Positions 51,044 through 60,171 are shown, numbered from the stretch's first letter. The stretch: DNA of 64,000 bases from Actinomadura mexicana (GCF_900188105.1 NZ_FZNP01000013.1:124001-188000); one strand, 5' to 3'. The notes: generated from the letters alone by a model not told the origin. Translations and numbers: made by a program.

Positions 51044-51622
51044 TCAGCGCATCTCCTCCCACATGGTGCGGGTCATCTCATACTCGACCTCGCCGAGGTG
51101 CGCGTCCGGCAGCGGATCGTCGAACTGCGGGTAGTACGTGCGCACGTACCGCATGCCGATGGCCCGCATCACTCCTATGGATCCGGCATTGGCGGCCATG
51201 GTCTGCGCGATCACACGGCTCTGCCCGACCGTGTCGAAGGCGTGCCGCAGAAGGGCGCGGGACGCTTCACTGGCCAGGCCCTGCCGCCAGTACCGGCGGA
51301 CGAGCCGGTACCCCAGATCGCAGACCGTGGGATCGTCGGGCTGATCGGGACCATGCGCAGGCGGCAGCATCATGAGCCCGACGAACTCACCTTCCTCCCC
51401 TCCATCGGAGAGGTGGGCCATCCAGAAGCCCAACCCGTCCACCTTGCCTGCCACGGCGATCCGCCGCTGATGAGTTGCGACCACCTCGTCCCTGGTCGGC
51501 GTCCTCGCGTCGAGATAACGCAGCACCTCGAGGTCGGAGTCCAGGTGGACCTCCAGGTCGAGATGCCGATCGGCCAGCGGCACCAGCAGCAGACGCTCGG
51601 TGCGCAAGATCGGTTGAGGCAT
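51044..51622 (-). CDS. GNAT-family N-acetyltransferase (RimJ/RimL-like)
   Basis: 192 residues. It begins PQPILRTERLLLVPLADRHLD, as RimJ-type enzymes do. The acetyl-CoA site is in DLGYRLVRRYWRQGLASEASRALLRHAF (RxxGxA). The C-terminal GSIGVMRAIGMRYVRTYY is the late-strand signature. It might acetylate a protein N-terminus or a small amine. It lies among decayed integrase and recombinase remnants. Confidence 0.87.
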   Translation of the reverse strand: MPQPILRTERLLLVPLADRHLDLEVHLDSDLEVLRYLDARTPTRDEVVATHQRRIAVAGKVDGLGFWMAHLSDGGEEGEFVGLMMLPPAHGPDQPDDPTVCDLGYRLVRRYWRQGLASEASRALLRHAFDTVGQSRVIAQTMAANAGSIGVMRAIGMRYVRTYYPQFDDPLPDAHLGEVEYEMTRTMWEEMR

Positions 51623-51634
51623 GGGGCAACCGTT

Positions 51635-51850
51635 TCACGCCGACATCGGTGAAGCGATCGTTTTTCTCCCCGGCTGTATCCAGGCCAGTGCCATGCCCTC
51701 GCGGGTGCGTAGGTGACCGAGGTTGGCCTCGAACTCGGCGACCATCGCCAGGTCTGCAGGAACAGCCCGTCGAACGGGTCATTCCAGTCGTAGACCGACC
51801 CGCCCAGCCCGAACAGCACGCCCCGGTCGGACAGGTCTGTGAGGACCTAG
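51635..51850 (-). pseudogene. Frameshifted serine recombinase (resolvase/invertase) remnant
   Basis: On the minus strand the first frame reads LTDLSDRGVLFGLGGSVYDWNDPFDGLFLQ. After a one-base loss near 51752, another frame continues LAMVAEFEANL and LRTREGMALA. Together these match the central catalytic and long-helix region of actinobacterial resolvases (GGSVYDPTDP..LLFNVLAMVAEFEADL..RTREGMA). The catalytic N-terminus and the C-terminal HTH are missing, so it is only a fragment. Confidence 0.7.
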
Positions 51851-52079
51851 GATTCACACACTTTGAATAAGACCCTCCGCCACTGCCCCATCCGAGCCGA
51901 CCAGCGCCGCGGTGACCATCCTTCCACTGGGCCCGATGGGTTCGGGGCCCCTAGTCTTCGTCGTCCAACTCGTCCCACGTCGGTTGGTCCCCTGCCGGTC
52001 TGCGTAACCGGCGGGTGACCATGCCTCGTGGCGCCAGGTGGATCCCGGCCCCATACCGGCGGCGACCGGATGGTCGGCT
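51851..52079. other. Gene-poor stretch between the recombinase remnant and the VOC gene
   Basis: No convincing gene. On the minus strand, around 51960-52020, a short frame ends PAGDQPTWDELDDED and a stop, which could be the tail of a lost protein. Otherwise nothing stands out. Confidence 0.35.
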
Positions 52080-52085
52080 TATGAT
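52080..52085 (+). promoter_or_regulatory. -10-like hexamer for a leaderless VOC gene transcript
   Basis: TATGAT lies 6 bases before the ATG at 52092, with no ribosome site between. Confidence 0.45.
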
Positions 52086-52091
52086 CGCCAG

Positions 52092-52484
52092 ATGCCCCTA
52101 GGACACATTGGCGTGAATGTCCGGGACCTTGGTCAAGCCAGGACGTACTACGACGAGTTCATGCCCCTGGTCGGTTTCGAAATCTTCTTCGCTGCCGACG
52201 AGGAGTTCTCCTACCGTCCGGCGGGCGGCAAGCCAGGCACGTACCTGTTCTTCTATCCGGCCCTGGAGGACGGCGACTACTCGCGCCACCGTCCAGGTCT
52301 CCAGCACCTCGCTTTCATGGTGAAGACCCGAGAGGAGGTGGATCGCCTGCATGAGTGGGCGGTCAAGCGGGGCGCGAACGTGCTCTACGAGCCCCAGGAG
52401 TTCCCCCAGTACGGCCCCACCTACTACGCCGTGTTCTGGGAAGGCCCGGACGGCGTCACTTTGGAAGCCGTCTGCCACCGGTGA
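52092..52484 (+). CDS. VOC-family (glyoxalase/dioxygenase-fold) protein
   Basis: 130 residues forming two beta-alpha-beta-beta-beta modules: PLGHIGVNVRDLGQARTYYDEFMPLVGFE (with the metal-ligand His), then GLQHLAFMVKTREEVDRLHEWAVKRG (second His) and the Glu in GPDGVTLEAV. Three of the usual four metal ligands are thus visible. Substrates vary widely: lyases, dioxygenases, drug-binding proteins. The start at 52092 follows a -10-like TATGAT. Confidence 0.85.
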   Translation: MPLGHIGVNVRDLGQARTYYDEFMPLVGFEIFFAADEEFSYRPAGGKPGTYLFFYPALEDGDYSRHRPGLQHLAFMVKTREEVDRLHEWAVKRGANVLYEPQEFPQYGPTYYAVFWEGPDGVTLEAVCHR

Positions 52485-52552
52485 CCGCCTGACACCCCCC
52501 TGGACCCGCGCCGGGGCGCTCGTAACGATGCGCGTCCCTTGCGGAGAGGTGG

Positions 52553-52580
52553 GCGGCCCTCCCGGTGAAGGGAGGGCCGC
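52553..52580. terminator. Bidirectional hairpin terminator
   Basis: GCGGCCCTCCC and GGGAGGGCCGC pair perfectly around the loop GGTGAA, between convergent genes. Confidence 0.82.
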
Positions 52581-52628
52581 TGCGGTGGGGGCTCGACGCG
52601 GCGACGCGTCGGGCCTCAGGTCGTCGGA

Positions 52629-52910
52629 TCAGCCTTCCAGCACGGTCACCTTGGCCGTGAACTTCCCGGTGAACTCGTGCATGTACACGTCCGGCGTGAC
52701 CGTGTAACCGGGCACGATCGTGTACGTGCCGGCCTCTCCGAAGCAGGCTTGCGCCCACTCCAGAGCGACCTTCTCGATCCGAGCCGCGTCCTTGCAGGTC
52801 GTGTGAACGACGAGCGTGCGGGACGGTTCCGTGACGAACTTCCGGGACGGGTCGAGCACACGGATCAGCACGCAGAGCCAGTTGGCCAGTGTGGTGCGCA
52901 GGGCTTTCAT
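52629..52910 (-). CDS. Small protein of unknown function
   Basis: 93 residues from ATG 52910, which follows GGGGAGAAAC. An amphipathic N-terminal helix (KALRTTLANWLCVLIRVL) is followed by strands with LVVHTTCKDAARIEKVALEWAQACFG and VYMHEFTGKFTAKVTVLEG. No family is recognised. The low number of homopolymer codons and the good ribosome site support it as real. Confidence 0.55.
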   Translation of the reverse strand: MKALRTTLANWLCVLIRVLDPSRKFVTEPSRTLVVHTTCKDAARIEKVALEWAQACFGEAGTYTIVPGYTVTPDVYMHEFTGKFTAKVTVLEG

Positions 52911-53133
52911 CAGGTTTCTCCCCGACAGGTAGAGGTGGTGCGACCGCGAGGCCGCCTCACCGATCTGATTTGTGTTCGCGGAGAAGGACCGTCCAGCCGC
53001 ACCCGGTCTCGGCAAGCGCAGGACGGCGCCAGAAGATCAAAAAGGGGCGGCCGCCGTGGGGAGCGCAAGGATTCGCCGCCCTGTGCGGAATGGCGGGAGT
53101 CGTCACGGGCGACAGCGCCGGATCGCGGTCCTC

Positions 53134-53139
53134 TAGGGT
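53134..53139 (+). promoter_or_regulatory. -10-like hexamer for a leaderless DUF1737 transcript
   Basis: TAGGGT lies 6 bases before the ATG at 53146, with no ribosome site. Confidence 0.4.
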
Positions 53140-53145
53140 CGAGAT

Positions 53146-53325
53146 ATGGGTGACAAGCGGGAGCTGCCGCGGTATCGGGTTCTTACCGGGCCTGACGATG
53201 AGACGTTCTGCCGGCGGGTCAGTGAGGCGCTCGACTTGGGCTATGAGCTGCACGGGTCTCCGTCGGTGACGTTCAACGGGGATCGCGTCATCGTGGCTCA
53301 GGCGCTCACTCGTCGCCCGGAGTAG
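53146..53325 (+). CDS. DUF1737-domain small protein
   Basis: 59 residues: MGDKRELPRYRVLTGPDDE, then ALDLGYELHGSPSVTFNGD and VIVAQALTRRPE. The pattern YRVLTGPDD...V..AL..GYELHG.P...F...VIVAQAL is that of DUF1737, a short bacterial domain of unknown role. The protein is too short for many gene finders. It converges on purL across a strong bidirectional terminator. Codon use, with several GGG and CGG codons, is a little different from neighbours. Confidence 0.8.
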   Translation: MGDKRELPRYRVLTGPDDETFCRRVSEALDLGYELHGSPSVTFNGDRVIVAQALTRRPE

Positions 53326-53343
53326 CGCGGGCGGACGTGACAT

Positions 53344-53380
53344 GCGAAGGGGCGCCCCCGAACCGGGGGCGCCCCTTCGC
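53344..53380. terminator. Bidirectional terminator between the DUF1737 gene and purL
   Basis: A perfect 16-bp stem, GCGAAGGGGCGCCCCC with its complement, and the loop GAACC lies between two convergent stops. Confidence 0.9.
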
Positions 53381-53388
53381 TGGTCGCG

Positions 53389-56300
53389 TCAGTCGGCGTA
53401 GGTGGGGAGCATCCGTTCGTGGGCCTCGCGGAGTTCGGAGAGGCCGATGCTGAACAGCTCCTGCTGGTCGCCTTCGGGGCCGCGGCCCGTCACGTGCAGG
53501 CTGTCGCCGCCTGCCACGCCGAGCTGGCTGACCGGGACGCCTGCCGACTCGCACAGGGCCACGAGGCGTGACTCGGCGCCCGGACGGACGACGACCATGG
53601 CGCGGGCCACCGACTCGCTGAACAGCGAGACGAACGGGTCGCCCTGCAGGGTGATGCGGGCGCCGAGGCCGCCGCGCAGGCACGACTCCACCAGCGTCTG
53701 CGAGAGGCCGCCGTCGGACAGGTCGTGCACGGCGTTGACCAGGCCCTCGCGGACGGCCGCGACCATCACCGAGGCCAGTGCCGCCTCGGCCTTCAGGTCG
53801 ACCAGCGGCGGCAGGCCGCCCAGGTGGCCGTAGACGACGTGCGCCCATTCCGAGCCGCCGAACTCCTCGCGGGTCTCGCCGAGGAGGGCGATCGTGGCGC
53901 CGTCGGTGGTCAGCGACATGTTCACCCGGCGGCGCACGTCGTCGTGGACGCCGAGGACGCCGATGACCGGGGTCGGGTTGATCGGGGTGCTGCCCGTCTG
54001 GTTGTAGAAGCTGACGTTGCCGCCCGTCACCGGGATGCCGAGGTACTGGCAGCCGTCCGCCAGGCCCTCGACCGCCTGCGCGAACTGCCACATGACACCC
54101 GGGTCCTCCGGGGAGCCGAAGTTGAGGCAGTTGGTGACGGCCAGGGGCCGCGCGCCGGTCGCCGCGACGTTGCGGAACGCCTCGGACAGCGCGAGCTGCG
54201 CGCCCGCGTACGGGTCGAGCCGGGCGTAGCGGCCGTTGCCGTCCAGGGACAGCGCGATGCCGAGGCCCGACTCGTCGTCGATGCGGACCACGCCGGCGTT
54301 CTCGGGCATCGCCATCACGGTGTTGCCCAGGACGTACCGGTCGTACTGGGAGGTCACCCACGTCTTGCCGGCGAGGTTCGGGGACCCGGCCAGCCAGAGG
54401 ACGGTCCGGCGCAGCTCGTCGCCGTTGGACGGGCGGGTGAGCCGGCCCGGGGTGTCGGACTGCAGGGCGCCGAGGTCGTGCGGGGGCGCCAGCGGGCGGT
54501 TGTAGACCGGGCCCTCGTCGGCGGCCGTGACCGGCGGGATGTCGACGATCGTCTCGCCCCGCCACGTCATGACCAGCCGGCGCGTGTCGGTGACCGTCCC
54601 GATCACGGTGGCCGGGATCTCCCAGCGCGCGCAGATCTCCATGAAGCGCTCGACCTTGGCGGGCTCCACCACCGCCATCATGCGCTCCTGCGACTCGCTC
54701 ATGAGGATCTCCTCGGGGAGGAGCGTCTCGTCGCGGAGCGGGACGGTGTCGAGGTCGACGTGCATGCCGCCGGTGCCGGCCGCGGCCAGCTCCGTCGTCG
54801 CGCACGACACCCCGGCGGCGCCGAGGTCCTGGATGCCGACCACGAGGTCCTCGTGGAACAGCTCCAGGCAGCACTCGATGAGCAGCTTCTCCATGAACGG
54901 GTCGCCGACCTGGACCGACGGCCGCTTCTGGTGCGACTCCTCGTCGAAGGTGGCCGAGGCGAGCACGGAGGCGCCGCCGATGCCGTCCGGGCCGGTCAGG
55001 GCGCCGAACAGGATCACCTGGTTGCCGGGGCCGGGGGCCACCGCGCGCTTGATGTCCTCGTGCTTCATCACGCCGACGCACAGGGCGTTCACGAGCGGGT
55101 TCTGCTCGTAGCAGGCGTCGAAGACCGTCTCGCCGCCGATGTTGGGCAGGCCGAGGGAGTTGCCGTAACCGCCCACGCCGGCGACGACGCCGGGCAGGAC
55201 GCGCTGGGTGTCGGCGGCGTCGGCCGGGCCGAAGCGCAGCGAGTCCATGACGGCGATGGGTCGCGCCCCCATCGACATGATGTCGCGGACGATCCCGCCG
55301 ACGCCGGTCGCGGCGCCCTGGTACGGCTCGACGTAGGACGGGTGGTTGTGCGACTCCACCTTGAAGGTGACCGCCCAGCCCTGGCCGATGTCCACGACAC
55401 CGGCGTTCTCCCCCATGCCGACGAGGAGCTTGTCCGTCTTCGGGGCCTTGTCGCCGAACTGGCGCAGATGCACCTTGGAGCTCTTGTAGGAGCAGTGCTC
55501 GCTCCACATGACCGAGTAGATCGCCAGCTCGGCCGAGGTGGGCCGGCGTCCGAGGATGTTGCGGACGCGCTGGTACTCCTCCTCGTTCATTCCGAGCTCG
55601 GCGTACGGCTGCGGACGCTCGGGAGACGCGGCGGCGACGGCGACCGTGTCCGTGCCCTGGTCGTAGCGCCCGGACGCCTCGATGGCGGGCTGCGGACCGG
55701 TACCGCGCCCGAGGGCGGGCTGCGGGCCCGTGCCGTGGCCGACGGCGGGCTGCGGGCTTGTACCGGAGCCGAGGGCGGGCTGCGGACCCGTGCCGTGGCC
55801 TACGGCGGGCTGCGGGCCGGTACCGGAACCGGAACCGACCGCGGGCAGCGGACCCGTCCCCGGGCCGACCCTGGGCAGCGGGCCCGTCGCCGGGCGGACG
55901 GCGGGCAGGGGGCCCGTGCCGAGGCCGACCGCGGGCTGGGGACCCGTGCCCCGTCCGACGGCGGGCAGCGGGCCGGTGCCGGGGCGCACGGTCGGCTGCG
56001 GGCCCGTGCCGTGGCCGACGGCGGGCAGCGGGCCGGTACCGGTGTCCACGGCGGGCTGAGGACCCGTCCCCGGGCCTACCGAGGGCTGCGGGCCGGTGCC
56101 GGGGCCCTGCGACAGCGGACCCGTGTTCAGGTCGATGAGAGGCTGCGGGCCGGTGCCCGGGCGCACGGTCGGCTGCGGGCCCGTGCCATGACCGACCGCG
56201 TGAGAGCCCGTGCCGTGGCCTACGGCGGGCTGGGGGCCCGTGCCATGGCCCACGGCGGGCTGCGGGCCCGTGCCATGGCCCACGGCGGGCTGCGGGCCCG

Positions 56301-56751
56301 TGCCGTGACCGACCGCGGGCTGCGGGCCCGTGCCCGTGCCGCGGGTGGGCGGCGCGGCGAAGGCGCTCAGGTCGGGCACGGTGAGCGGCGGGTCCACGAC
56401 GGTGGACGTGGGGTCGCCGCCAGAGCGCTCCTCTTCCAGGGCGCGCGCGAACTCCTGGTCGGACATCCCCGGGGACGCCGCGGGGCCCGGAGCGGGCTCC
56501 TCGTCGTTCAGCACCGGGATGGGCCCGGTGAAGGGCCCGGGGGCCGGTTCGGGCGCCGGCTCCTGGGGGCCGGGCTGGGAGGAGGGCTGATCCTCTTCGA
56601 GGATGGCCTTGAAACCCTGCGTCACAGCAGGGTTGATGGGCTGGAGCTCCGGGTCGTCGGCGTCGGACTTGAGCTCGCCGAGCCACTCCATCGAGGGCTC
56701 GTCCTCGTCTCGCATAGCCCTTCCGGAAGCGTTGGGCCGTTGCTCACTCAT
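53389..56751 (-). CDS. purL: Phosphoribosylformylglycinamidine synthase subunit PurL with a 22-repeat N-terminal extension
   Basis: 1120 residues against about 740-760 for small PurL. The core begins near residue 381 ([25 protein letters not shown]) and has [42 protein letters not shown], and [16 protein letters not shown]. It makes FGAM with ammonia from PurQ. Residues 1-139 are acidic and Pro-rich ([21 protein letters not shown]). Residues 140-359 are 22 tandem decapeptides, consensus [10 protein letters not shown], with lengths 9, 10 or 12 that keep the frame. ATG 56751 overlaps the purQ stop as ATGA, so the extension lies inside the operon and is read in frame. Confidence 0.93.
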   Translation of the reverse strand: MSEQRPNASGRAMRDEDEPSMEWLGELKSDADDPELQPINPAVTQGFKAILEEDQPSSQPGPQEPAPEPAPGPFTGPIPVLNDEEPAPGPAASPGMSDQEFARALEEERSGGDPTSTVVDPPLTVPDLSAFAAPPTRGTGTGPQPAVGHGTGPQPAVGHGTGPQPAVGHGTGPQPAVGHGTGSHAVGHGTGPQPTVRPGTGPQPLIDLNTGPLSQGPGTGPQPSVGPGTGPQPAVDTGTGPLPAVGHGTGPQPTVRPGTGPLPAVGRGTGPQPAVGLGTGPLPAVRPATGPLPRVGPGTGPLPAVGSGSGTGPQPAVGHGTGPQPALGSGTSPQPAVGHGTGPQPALGRGTGPQPAIEASGRYDQGTDTVAVAAASPERPQPYAELGMNEEEYQRVRNILGRRPTSAELAIYSVMWSEHCSYKSSKVHLRQFGDKAPKTDKLLVGMGENAGVVDIGQGWAVTFKVESHNHPSYVEPYQGAATGVGGIVRDIMSMGARPIAVMDSLRFGPADAADTQRVLPGVVAGVGGYGNSLGLPNIGGETVFDACYEQNPLVNALCVGVMKHEDIKRAVAPGPGNQVILFGALTGPDGIGGASVLASATFDEESHQKRPSVQVGDPFMEKLLIECCLELFHEDLVVGIQDLGAAGVSCATTELAAAGTGGMHVDLDTVPLRDETLLPEEILMSESQERMMAVVEPAKVERFMEICARWEIPATVIGTVTDTRRLVMTWRGETIVDIPPVTAADEGPVYNRPLAPPHDLGALQSDTPGRLTRPSNGDELRRTVLWLAGSPNLAGKTWVTSQYDRYVLGNTVMAMPENAGVVRIDDESGLGIALSLDGNGRYARLDPYAGAQLALSEAFRNVAATGARPLAVTNCLNFGSPEDPGVMWQFAQAVEGLADGCQYLGIPVTGGNVSFYNQTGSTPINPTPVIGVLGVHDDVRRRVNMSLTTDGATIALLGETREEFGGSEWAHVVYGHLGGLPPLVDLKAEAALASVMVAAVREGLVNAVHDLSDGGLSQTLVESCLRGGLGARITLQGDPFVSLFSESVARAMVVVRPGAESRLVALCESAGVPVSQLGVAGGDSLHVTGRGPEGDQQELFSIGLSELREAHERMLPTYAD
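55675..56334 (-). repeat. 30-bp tandem repeat (22 units) within purL
   Basis: 660 bases encode residues 140-359 of PurL as 22 decapeptide units. Copies at the N-terminal end (56210-56334) are nearly identical in DNA, and those towards the core diverge, with LPAVRP, LIDL and QPSVGP variants. Unit lengths are 30 bases, except two of 27 and one of 36, so every length change keeps the frame. Confidence 0.92.
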
Positions 56752-57428
56752 GCGTTGACCAGTCTCTTGACGATCGAGGTGAAGAAGCCGAGGCCGTCGG
56801 TGGACGGCCCGGTCAGCGACTCGACGGCGTGCTCGGGATGGGGCATGAGCCCGACCACGTTGCCGGCCTCGTTGCAGATCCCGGCGATGTCGTCCTGGGA
56901 GCCGTTCGGGTTCAGGTCGAGGTAGCGGGCGACGATGCGGCCGGAGTCGGCCAGTTCGATCAGCGTCTCCCGGTCGGCGGTGTAGCGGCCGTCCCGGTTC
57001 TTCACCGGGATCACCAGTTCCTGGCCCTCGTGGTACTCCGACGTCCAGGCGGTGTCGGCGTTCTCGACGCGCAGCCGCTGGTCGCGGCAGACGAAGTGCA
57101 GCCCCGCGTTCGGGAGCAGCGCGCCGGGCAGCAGGTGCGACTCGCACAGCACCTGGAACCCGTTGCAGATGCCGAGGACCGGCAGGCCGTCGCCCGCGGC
57201 GGCCACGACCTCGGACATCAGCGGCGCGAACCGGGCGATCGCCCCGGCGCGCAGGTAGTCCCCGTAGGAGAACCCGCCGGGCAGGACGACGGCGTCGACC
57301 CCCCGCAGGTCGCGGTCGCCGTGCCAGAGGGCGACGGGCTCCGCGCCGGCAAGCCGCACCGCGCGTGCGGCGTCCTTGTCGTCAAGGGAACCTGGGAAGG
57401 TGATGATCCCAACCCGGGCAGCGTCCAT
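56748..57428 (-). CDS. purQ: Phosphoribosylformylglycinamidine synthase, glutaminase subunit PurQ
   Basis: 226 residues of the class I glutamine amidotransferase fold. The nucleophile Cys is in [13 protein letters not shown] (about 85), with [10 protein letters not shown] earlier and the His-Glu pair in [10 protein letters not shown] (about 197-199). It hydrolyses glutamine and channels ammonia to PurL. ATG 57428 follows GGAGG. It overlaps the PurL start by ATGA. As usual it begins [20 protein letters not shown]. Confidence 0.95.
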   Translation of the reverse strand: MDAARVGIITFPGSLDDKDAARAVRLAGAEPVALWHGDRDLRGVDAVVLPGGFSYGDYLRAGAIARFAPLMSEVVAAAGDGLPVLGICNGFQVLCESHLLPGALLPNAGLHFVCRDQRLRVENADTAWTSEYHEGQELVIPVKNRDGRYTADRETLIELADSGRIVARYLDLNPNGSQDDIAGICNEAGNVVGLMPHPEHAVESLTGPSTDGLGFFTSIVKRLVNA

Positions 57429-57529
57429 CTGTTCTGTTCCTCCGAAATGAGGTGCGGCCGAGACGATCGGGATCTCCTCCGCCGATCAACCCCGATGCGC
57501 GTCGCATTCCCCCGCGCGCGGGTCCCAAT

Positions 57530-57976
57530 CTACCCGGCGTTGGGAATGAGGCTGCGGTCGAGGCGCCGTACCAGCGCCCCGTCCCTCCAGGTCAGCCGCT
57601 TTCGCAGGTGAACGACGGTGCCCCGGCCGGGCGCGGAGTCGATGTCCAGGTCGTCCACCAGCGCGCGCATGAGCGTGATCCCGCGGCCCGACTCGCTCAG
57701 CGGCTCGGGCTCCGGCGGGGCGGACCGGAGCCCGCGGCCCCAGTCCATGATCTTGAGCAGGCAGGTGCCGTCGTCCACGTGCCCGGTCACGTGGTAGTCG
57801 CCGTTCGCGCGGGCGTGCTCGATGACGTTCGTGCACGCCTCGGATATCGCGACCAGCAGGTCGTCGACGCAGTCCTCGGAGACGCCGAGCCCCCGCAGGG
57901 CCTCGCCCGTCACCCGCCGGACCACCGGGATGCTCAGCGCGTCGCGCGGCAGCGCGAGCGAGAACCTCATATCCAC
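57530..57976 (-). CDS. RsbW-like GHKL ATPase within the purLQS cluster
   Basis: 148 residues, a single ATP-binding domain: the N-box VAISEACTNVIEHA, the G1 box MDWGRGL and the G2 box SGRGITLMRAL. It begins DMRFSLALPRDALSIPVVRR, like the actinomycete RsbW group that inhibits sigma factors or phosphorylates anti-anti-sigma proteins. The start is uncertain: GTG 57976 after GAGGTGT is chosen, and ATG 57994 or 57970 are alternatives. It lies between purQ and purS on the same strand. Its partner is not nearby. Confidence 0.85.
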   Translation of the reverse strand: MDMRFSLALPRDALSIPVVRRVTGEALRGLGVSEDCVDDLLVAISEACTNVIEHARANGDYHVTGHVDDGTCLLKIMDWGRGLRSAPPEPEPLSESGRGITLMRALVDDLDIDSAPGRGTVVHLRKRLTWRDGALVRRLDRSLIPNAG

Positions 57977-58195
57977 CCGGACACCTCGTGTCATGCTCCG
58001 GGCGTCCCGACCGTGCCCCCGGTCCCGGAGCGTGCTCGACGACTCAACGCAGCTAACACTTCCCCGGAAAAATCTTCCGTAACCGCCACAGTCGCGGGCC
58101 CGGCATTTGGAACGGGCCATGTCACAGCCGGAAACCGAGCGGTGTTCTACCGCCGACTCGGGCGGAGGGCCGGTACCGGCCACCCGGCCGGGCGG

Positions 58196-58438
58196 TTACA
58201 GAACGTGCACCTCGTAGTTCTCGATGACCGGGTTCGCCAGCAGCGTCTCGGCGATCTTGCCGACCTTCTCCAGGGCCGCCTCGTCGGCGTCCCCCTCCAG
58301 TTCCACCTCGAACCGCTTGCCCTGCCGGACGGCCACGACCCCGTCGAACCCCATCTGCGGCAGCTTGCGGGCGATCGCCTGCCCCTGCGGGTCGAGGATC
58401 TCCGGCTTGAGCATGACGTCCACGACGACACGCGCCAC
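58196..58438 (-). CDS. purS: Phosphoribosylformylglycinamidine synthase subunit PurS
   Basis: 80 residues from GTG 58438, after GAGGGGG. ARVVVDVMLKPEILDPQGQAIARKL and GKRFEVELEGDADEA are the PurS signature. PurS joins two PurL and two PurQ chains into the active complex and helps the ammonia channel. It should be the first gene of the purS-(ATPase)-purQ-purL transcript. Confidence 0.94.
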   Translation of the reverse strand: MARVVVDVMLKPEILDPQGQAIARKLPQMGFDGVVAVRQGKRFEVELEGDADEAALEKVGKIAETLLANPVIENYEVHVL

Positions 58439-58533
58439 GGTCGCCCCCTCACTGATCTGCGCTTTTGCTTACGATCCTGAAGCGTACGGCACCATGGCCC
58501 ATCACGAGCCATCAGCACCCCCGGAGCCTGCCG

Positions 58534-60153
58534 ATGAACATCGAGGACCTCACGCCCGTGGAGCGCCGCCTGTGGGAGGCGTTCCCCAAGGGCGAATCCG
58601 TCGACCTGTCGTCCGGCGACCAGGCGATGGACGACATCACGCGCTCCGACCGCTGGGGACGTGACCGGATGGTCAGGGCGGAGGTCCTCGTCGCGCTGCT
58701 CGTCGGCGCGGTGGAGGCCGAGCCCGGCCAGGTCGCCGCCGTGCGGCTCGGCGGCGCCCGCATCACCGGCTCGCTGAACCTCGGCCACGCCGAGGTCCAC
58801 GTCCCGCTGGCGCTCACCGGCTGCGACTTCGACGAGGCGCCGCACCTGTACTGGGCGAGCATGAACAGCGTCCACCTGATGCGCTGCCGGCTGCCCGGCC
58901 TGATCGCCTCCGGCACGCGGGTGGACGGCCACCTGTGGCTGGAGGGCAGCCGCATCAACGGCGGCCTGTGGCTGGACGGCGCGAACATCACCGGCATCCT
59001 CAACATGTCGGGCGTGCACCTGTCCAACCCCGGCGGGGACGCGATGCTCGCCGACCGCCTGTCGGTCGAGGCGAACGTCTACTGCGACCAGGGGTTCACC
59101 GCCAACGGCGAGGTCCGGCTGCCGGGGTCCCGCGTCGGCGGCCAGCTGATCTTCCGGGGCGCGCGGCTGTACAACCCGTCCGGCGCCGCCCTGTACGCCA
59201 GCCGCCTGGACGTGGCCGCGAACGTGTTCTGCGACGGCGGGTTCAGCGCCGAGGGGGAGGTCCGGCTGCGCGGCGCCCGCGTCGGCGGATACCTGTCGTT
59301 CGTCGGCGCCCGCCTGGCCGCCCCCAAGCGGACCGCCCTGAACGCCGACGACCTGTCCGTCGAGACCGACGTCTACTGCTCGGACGGGTTCACCGCCGTC
59401 GGCGCCGTCAGCTTCTCCGGAGCCCGCGTCACCGGGCAGCTCAGCCTGCGCGACGCCCGCCTGCTCCACGACGAGGGGACGGCGCTCGGCCTGCAGCGCC
59501 TCCAGGCCGAGGAGCTGCTGATGCGCACCGCCGAGCCGATCAAGGGGACCGCGGACCTGTCCTACGCGCGCATCAACCTGCTGCGCGACGACGCCGCGTC
59601 GTGGCCGGAGCGCCTCCAGCTCGACGGCCTCCAGTACGAGACCCTCGAACCGCCGCTCACCGCCCGCGAGCGCCTGGCGTGGCTGCGCCGCGACACCGAC
59701 GGCTACGCCCCGCAGCCCTACGAGCGGCTCGCGCAGACCTACCGCTCCCTCGGCCTGGACGCCGACGGCCGCTCCGTCCTGCTCGCCAAGGCGCGGGACC
59801 GGCGCAGGACTCAGGGCGTCCCCCGCAAGATCGTCGGCTGGTTCCAGGACGGGCTGGTCGGCTACGGCTACCGCCCGTTCCGCGCCGCGAGCTGGCTGAT
59901 CGGCCTGCTCGCCTTCGGGACGATCGTCTTCTCGATCCACCGGCCGGACGTCCTGGACGAAGGCCACAAGCCGCATTTCAACGCCTTCTTCTACACGCTC
60001 GACCTCCTCCTGCCGATCGGCAGCCTCGGCCAGGAGATGGAGTTCGCGCCCAAGGGCCTCTACCAGTGGATCGCCAACTTCATCGTCGCCGCGGGCCTGC
60101 TCCTCGGCCTGACGGTCGCGGCGGGCGCCACCCGCGCGCTCTCCCGGGAGTAG
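58534..60153 (+). CDS. Membrane protein with a pentapeptide/beta-helix-like N-terminal domain
   Basis: 539 residues from ATG 58534, with GGAG upstream. Residues 60-350 repeat a strand-loop pattern of about 20-25 residues with small side chains (RVDGHLWLEGSRINGGLWLDGANITG; VYCDQGFTANGEVRLPGSRVGGQLIFRGARL and three close relatives), a right-handed beta-helix-like solenoid. A helical linker follows, then two or three hydrophobic spans near the C-terminus (ASWLIGLLAFGTIVFSI, WIANFIVAAGLLLGLTV). Similar actinobacterial proteins are named membrane-associated oxidoreductases, without evidence here. The role is unknown. Confidence 0.78.
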   Translation: MNIEDLTPVERRLWEAFPKGESVDLSSGDQAMDDITRSDRWGRDRMVRAEVLVALLVGAVEAEPGQVAAVRLGGARITGSLNLGHAEVHVPLALTGCDFDEAPHLYWASMNSVHLMRCRLPGLIASGTRVDGHLWLEGSRINGGLWLDGANITGILNMSGVHLSNPGGDAMLADRLSVEANVYCDQGFTANGEVRLPGSRVGGQLIFRGARLYNPSGAALYASRLDVAANVFCDGGFSAEGEVRLRGARVGGYLSFVGARLAAPKRTALNADDLSVETDVYCSDGFTAVGAVSFSGARVTGQLSLRDARLLHDEGTALGLQRLQAEELLMRTAEPIKGTADLSYARINLLRDDAASWPERLQLDGLQYETLEPPLTARERLAWLRRDTDGYAPQPYERLAQTYRSLGLDADGRSVLLAKARDRRRTQGVPRKIVGWFQDGLVGYGYRPFRAASWLIGLLAFGTIVFSIHRPDVLDEGHKPHFNAFFYTLDLLLPIGSLGQEMEFAPKGLYQWIANFIVAAGLLLGLTVAAGATRALSRE

Positions 60154-60171
60154 CTGGCGCCGGGAACGGCG

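Noticed and set aside
53725-56925. Long plus-strand open frame of 1066 codons opposite purL
   Set aside because: It is the antisense of purL and of the repeat array; low-complexity sequence without domains.
56752-57147. PurL start moved upstream to 57147
   Set aside because: That segment is another frame of purQ; ATG 56751 overlaps the purQ stop and begins a normal composition.
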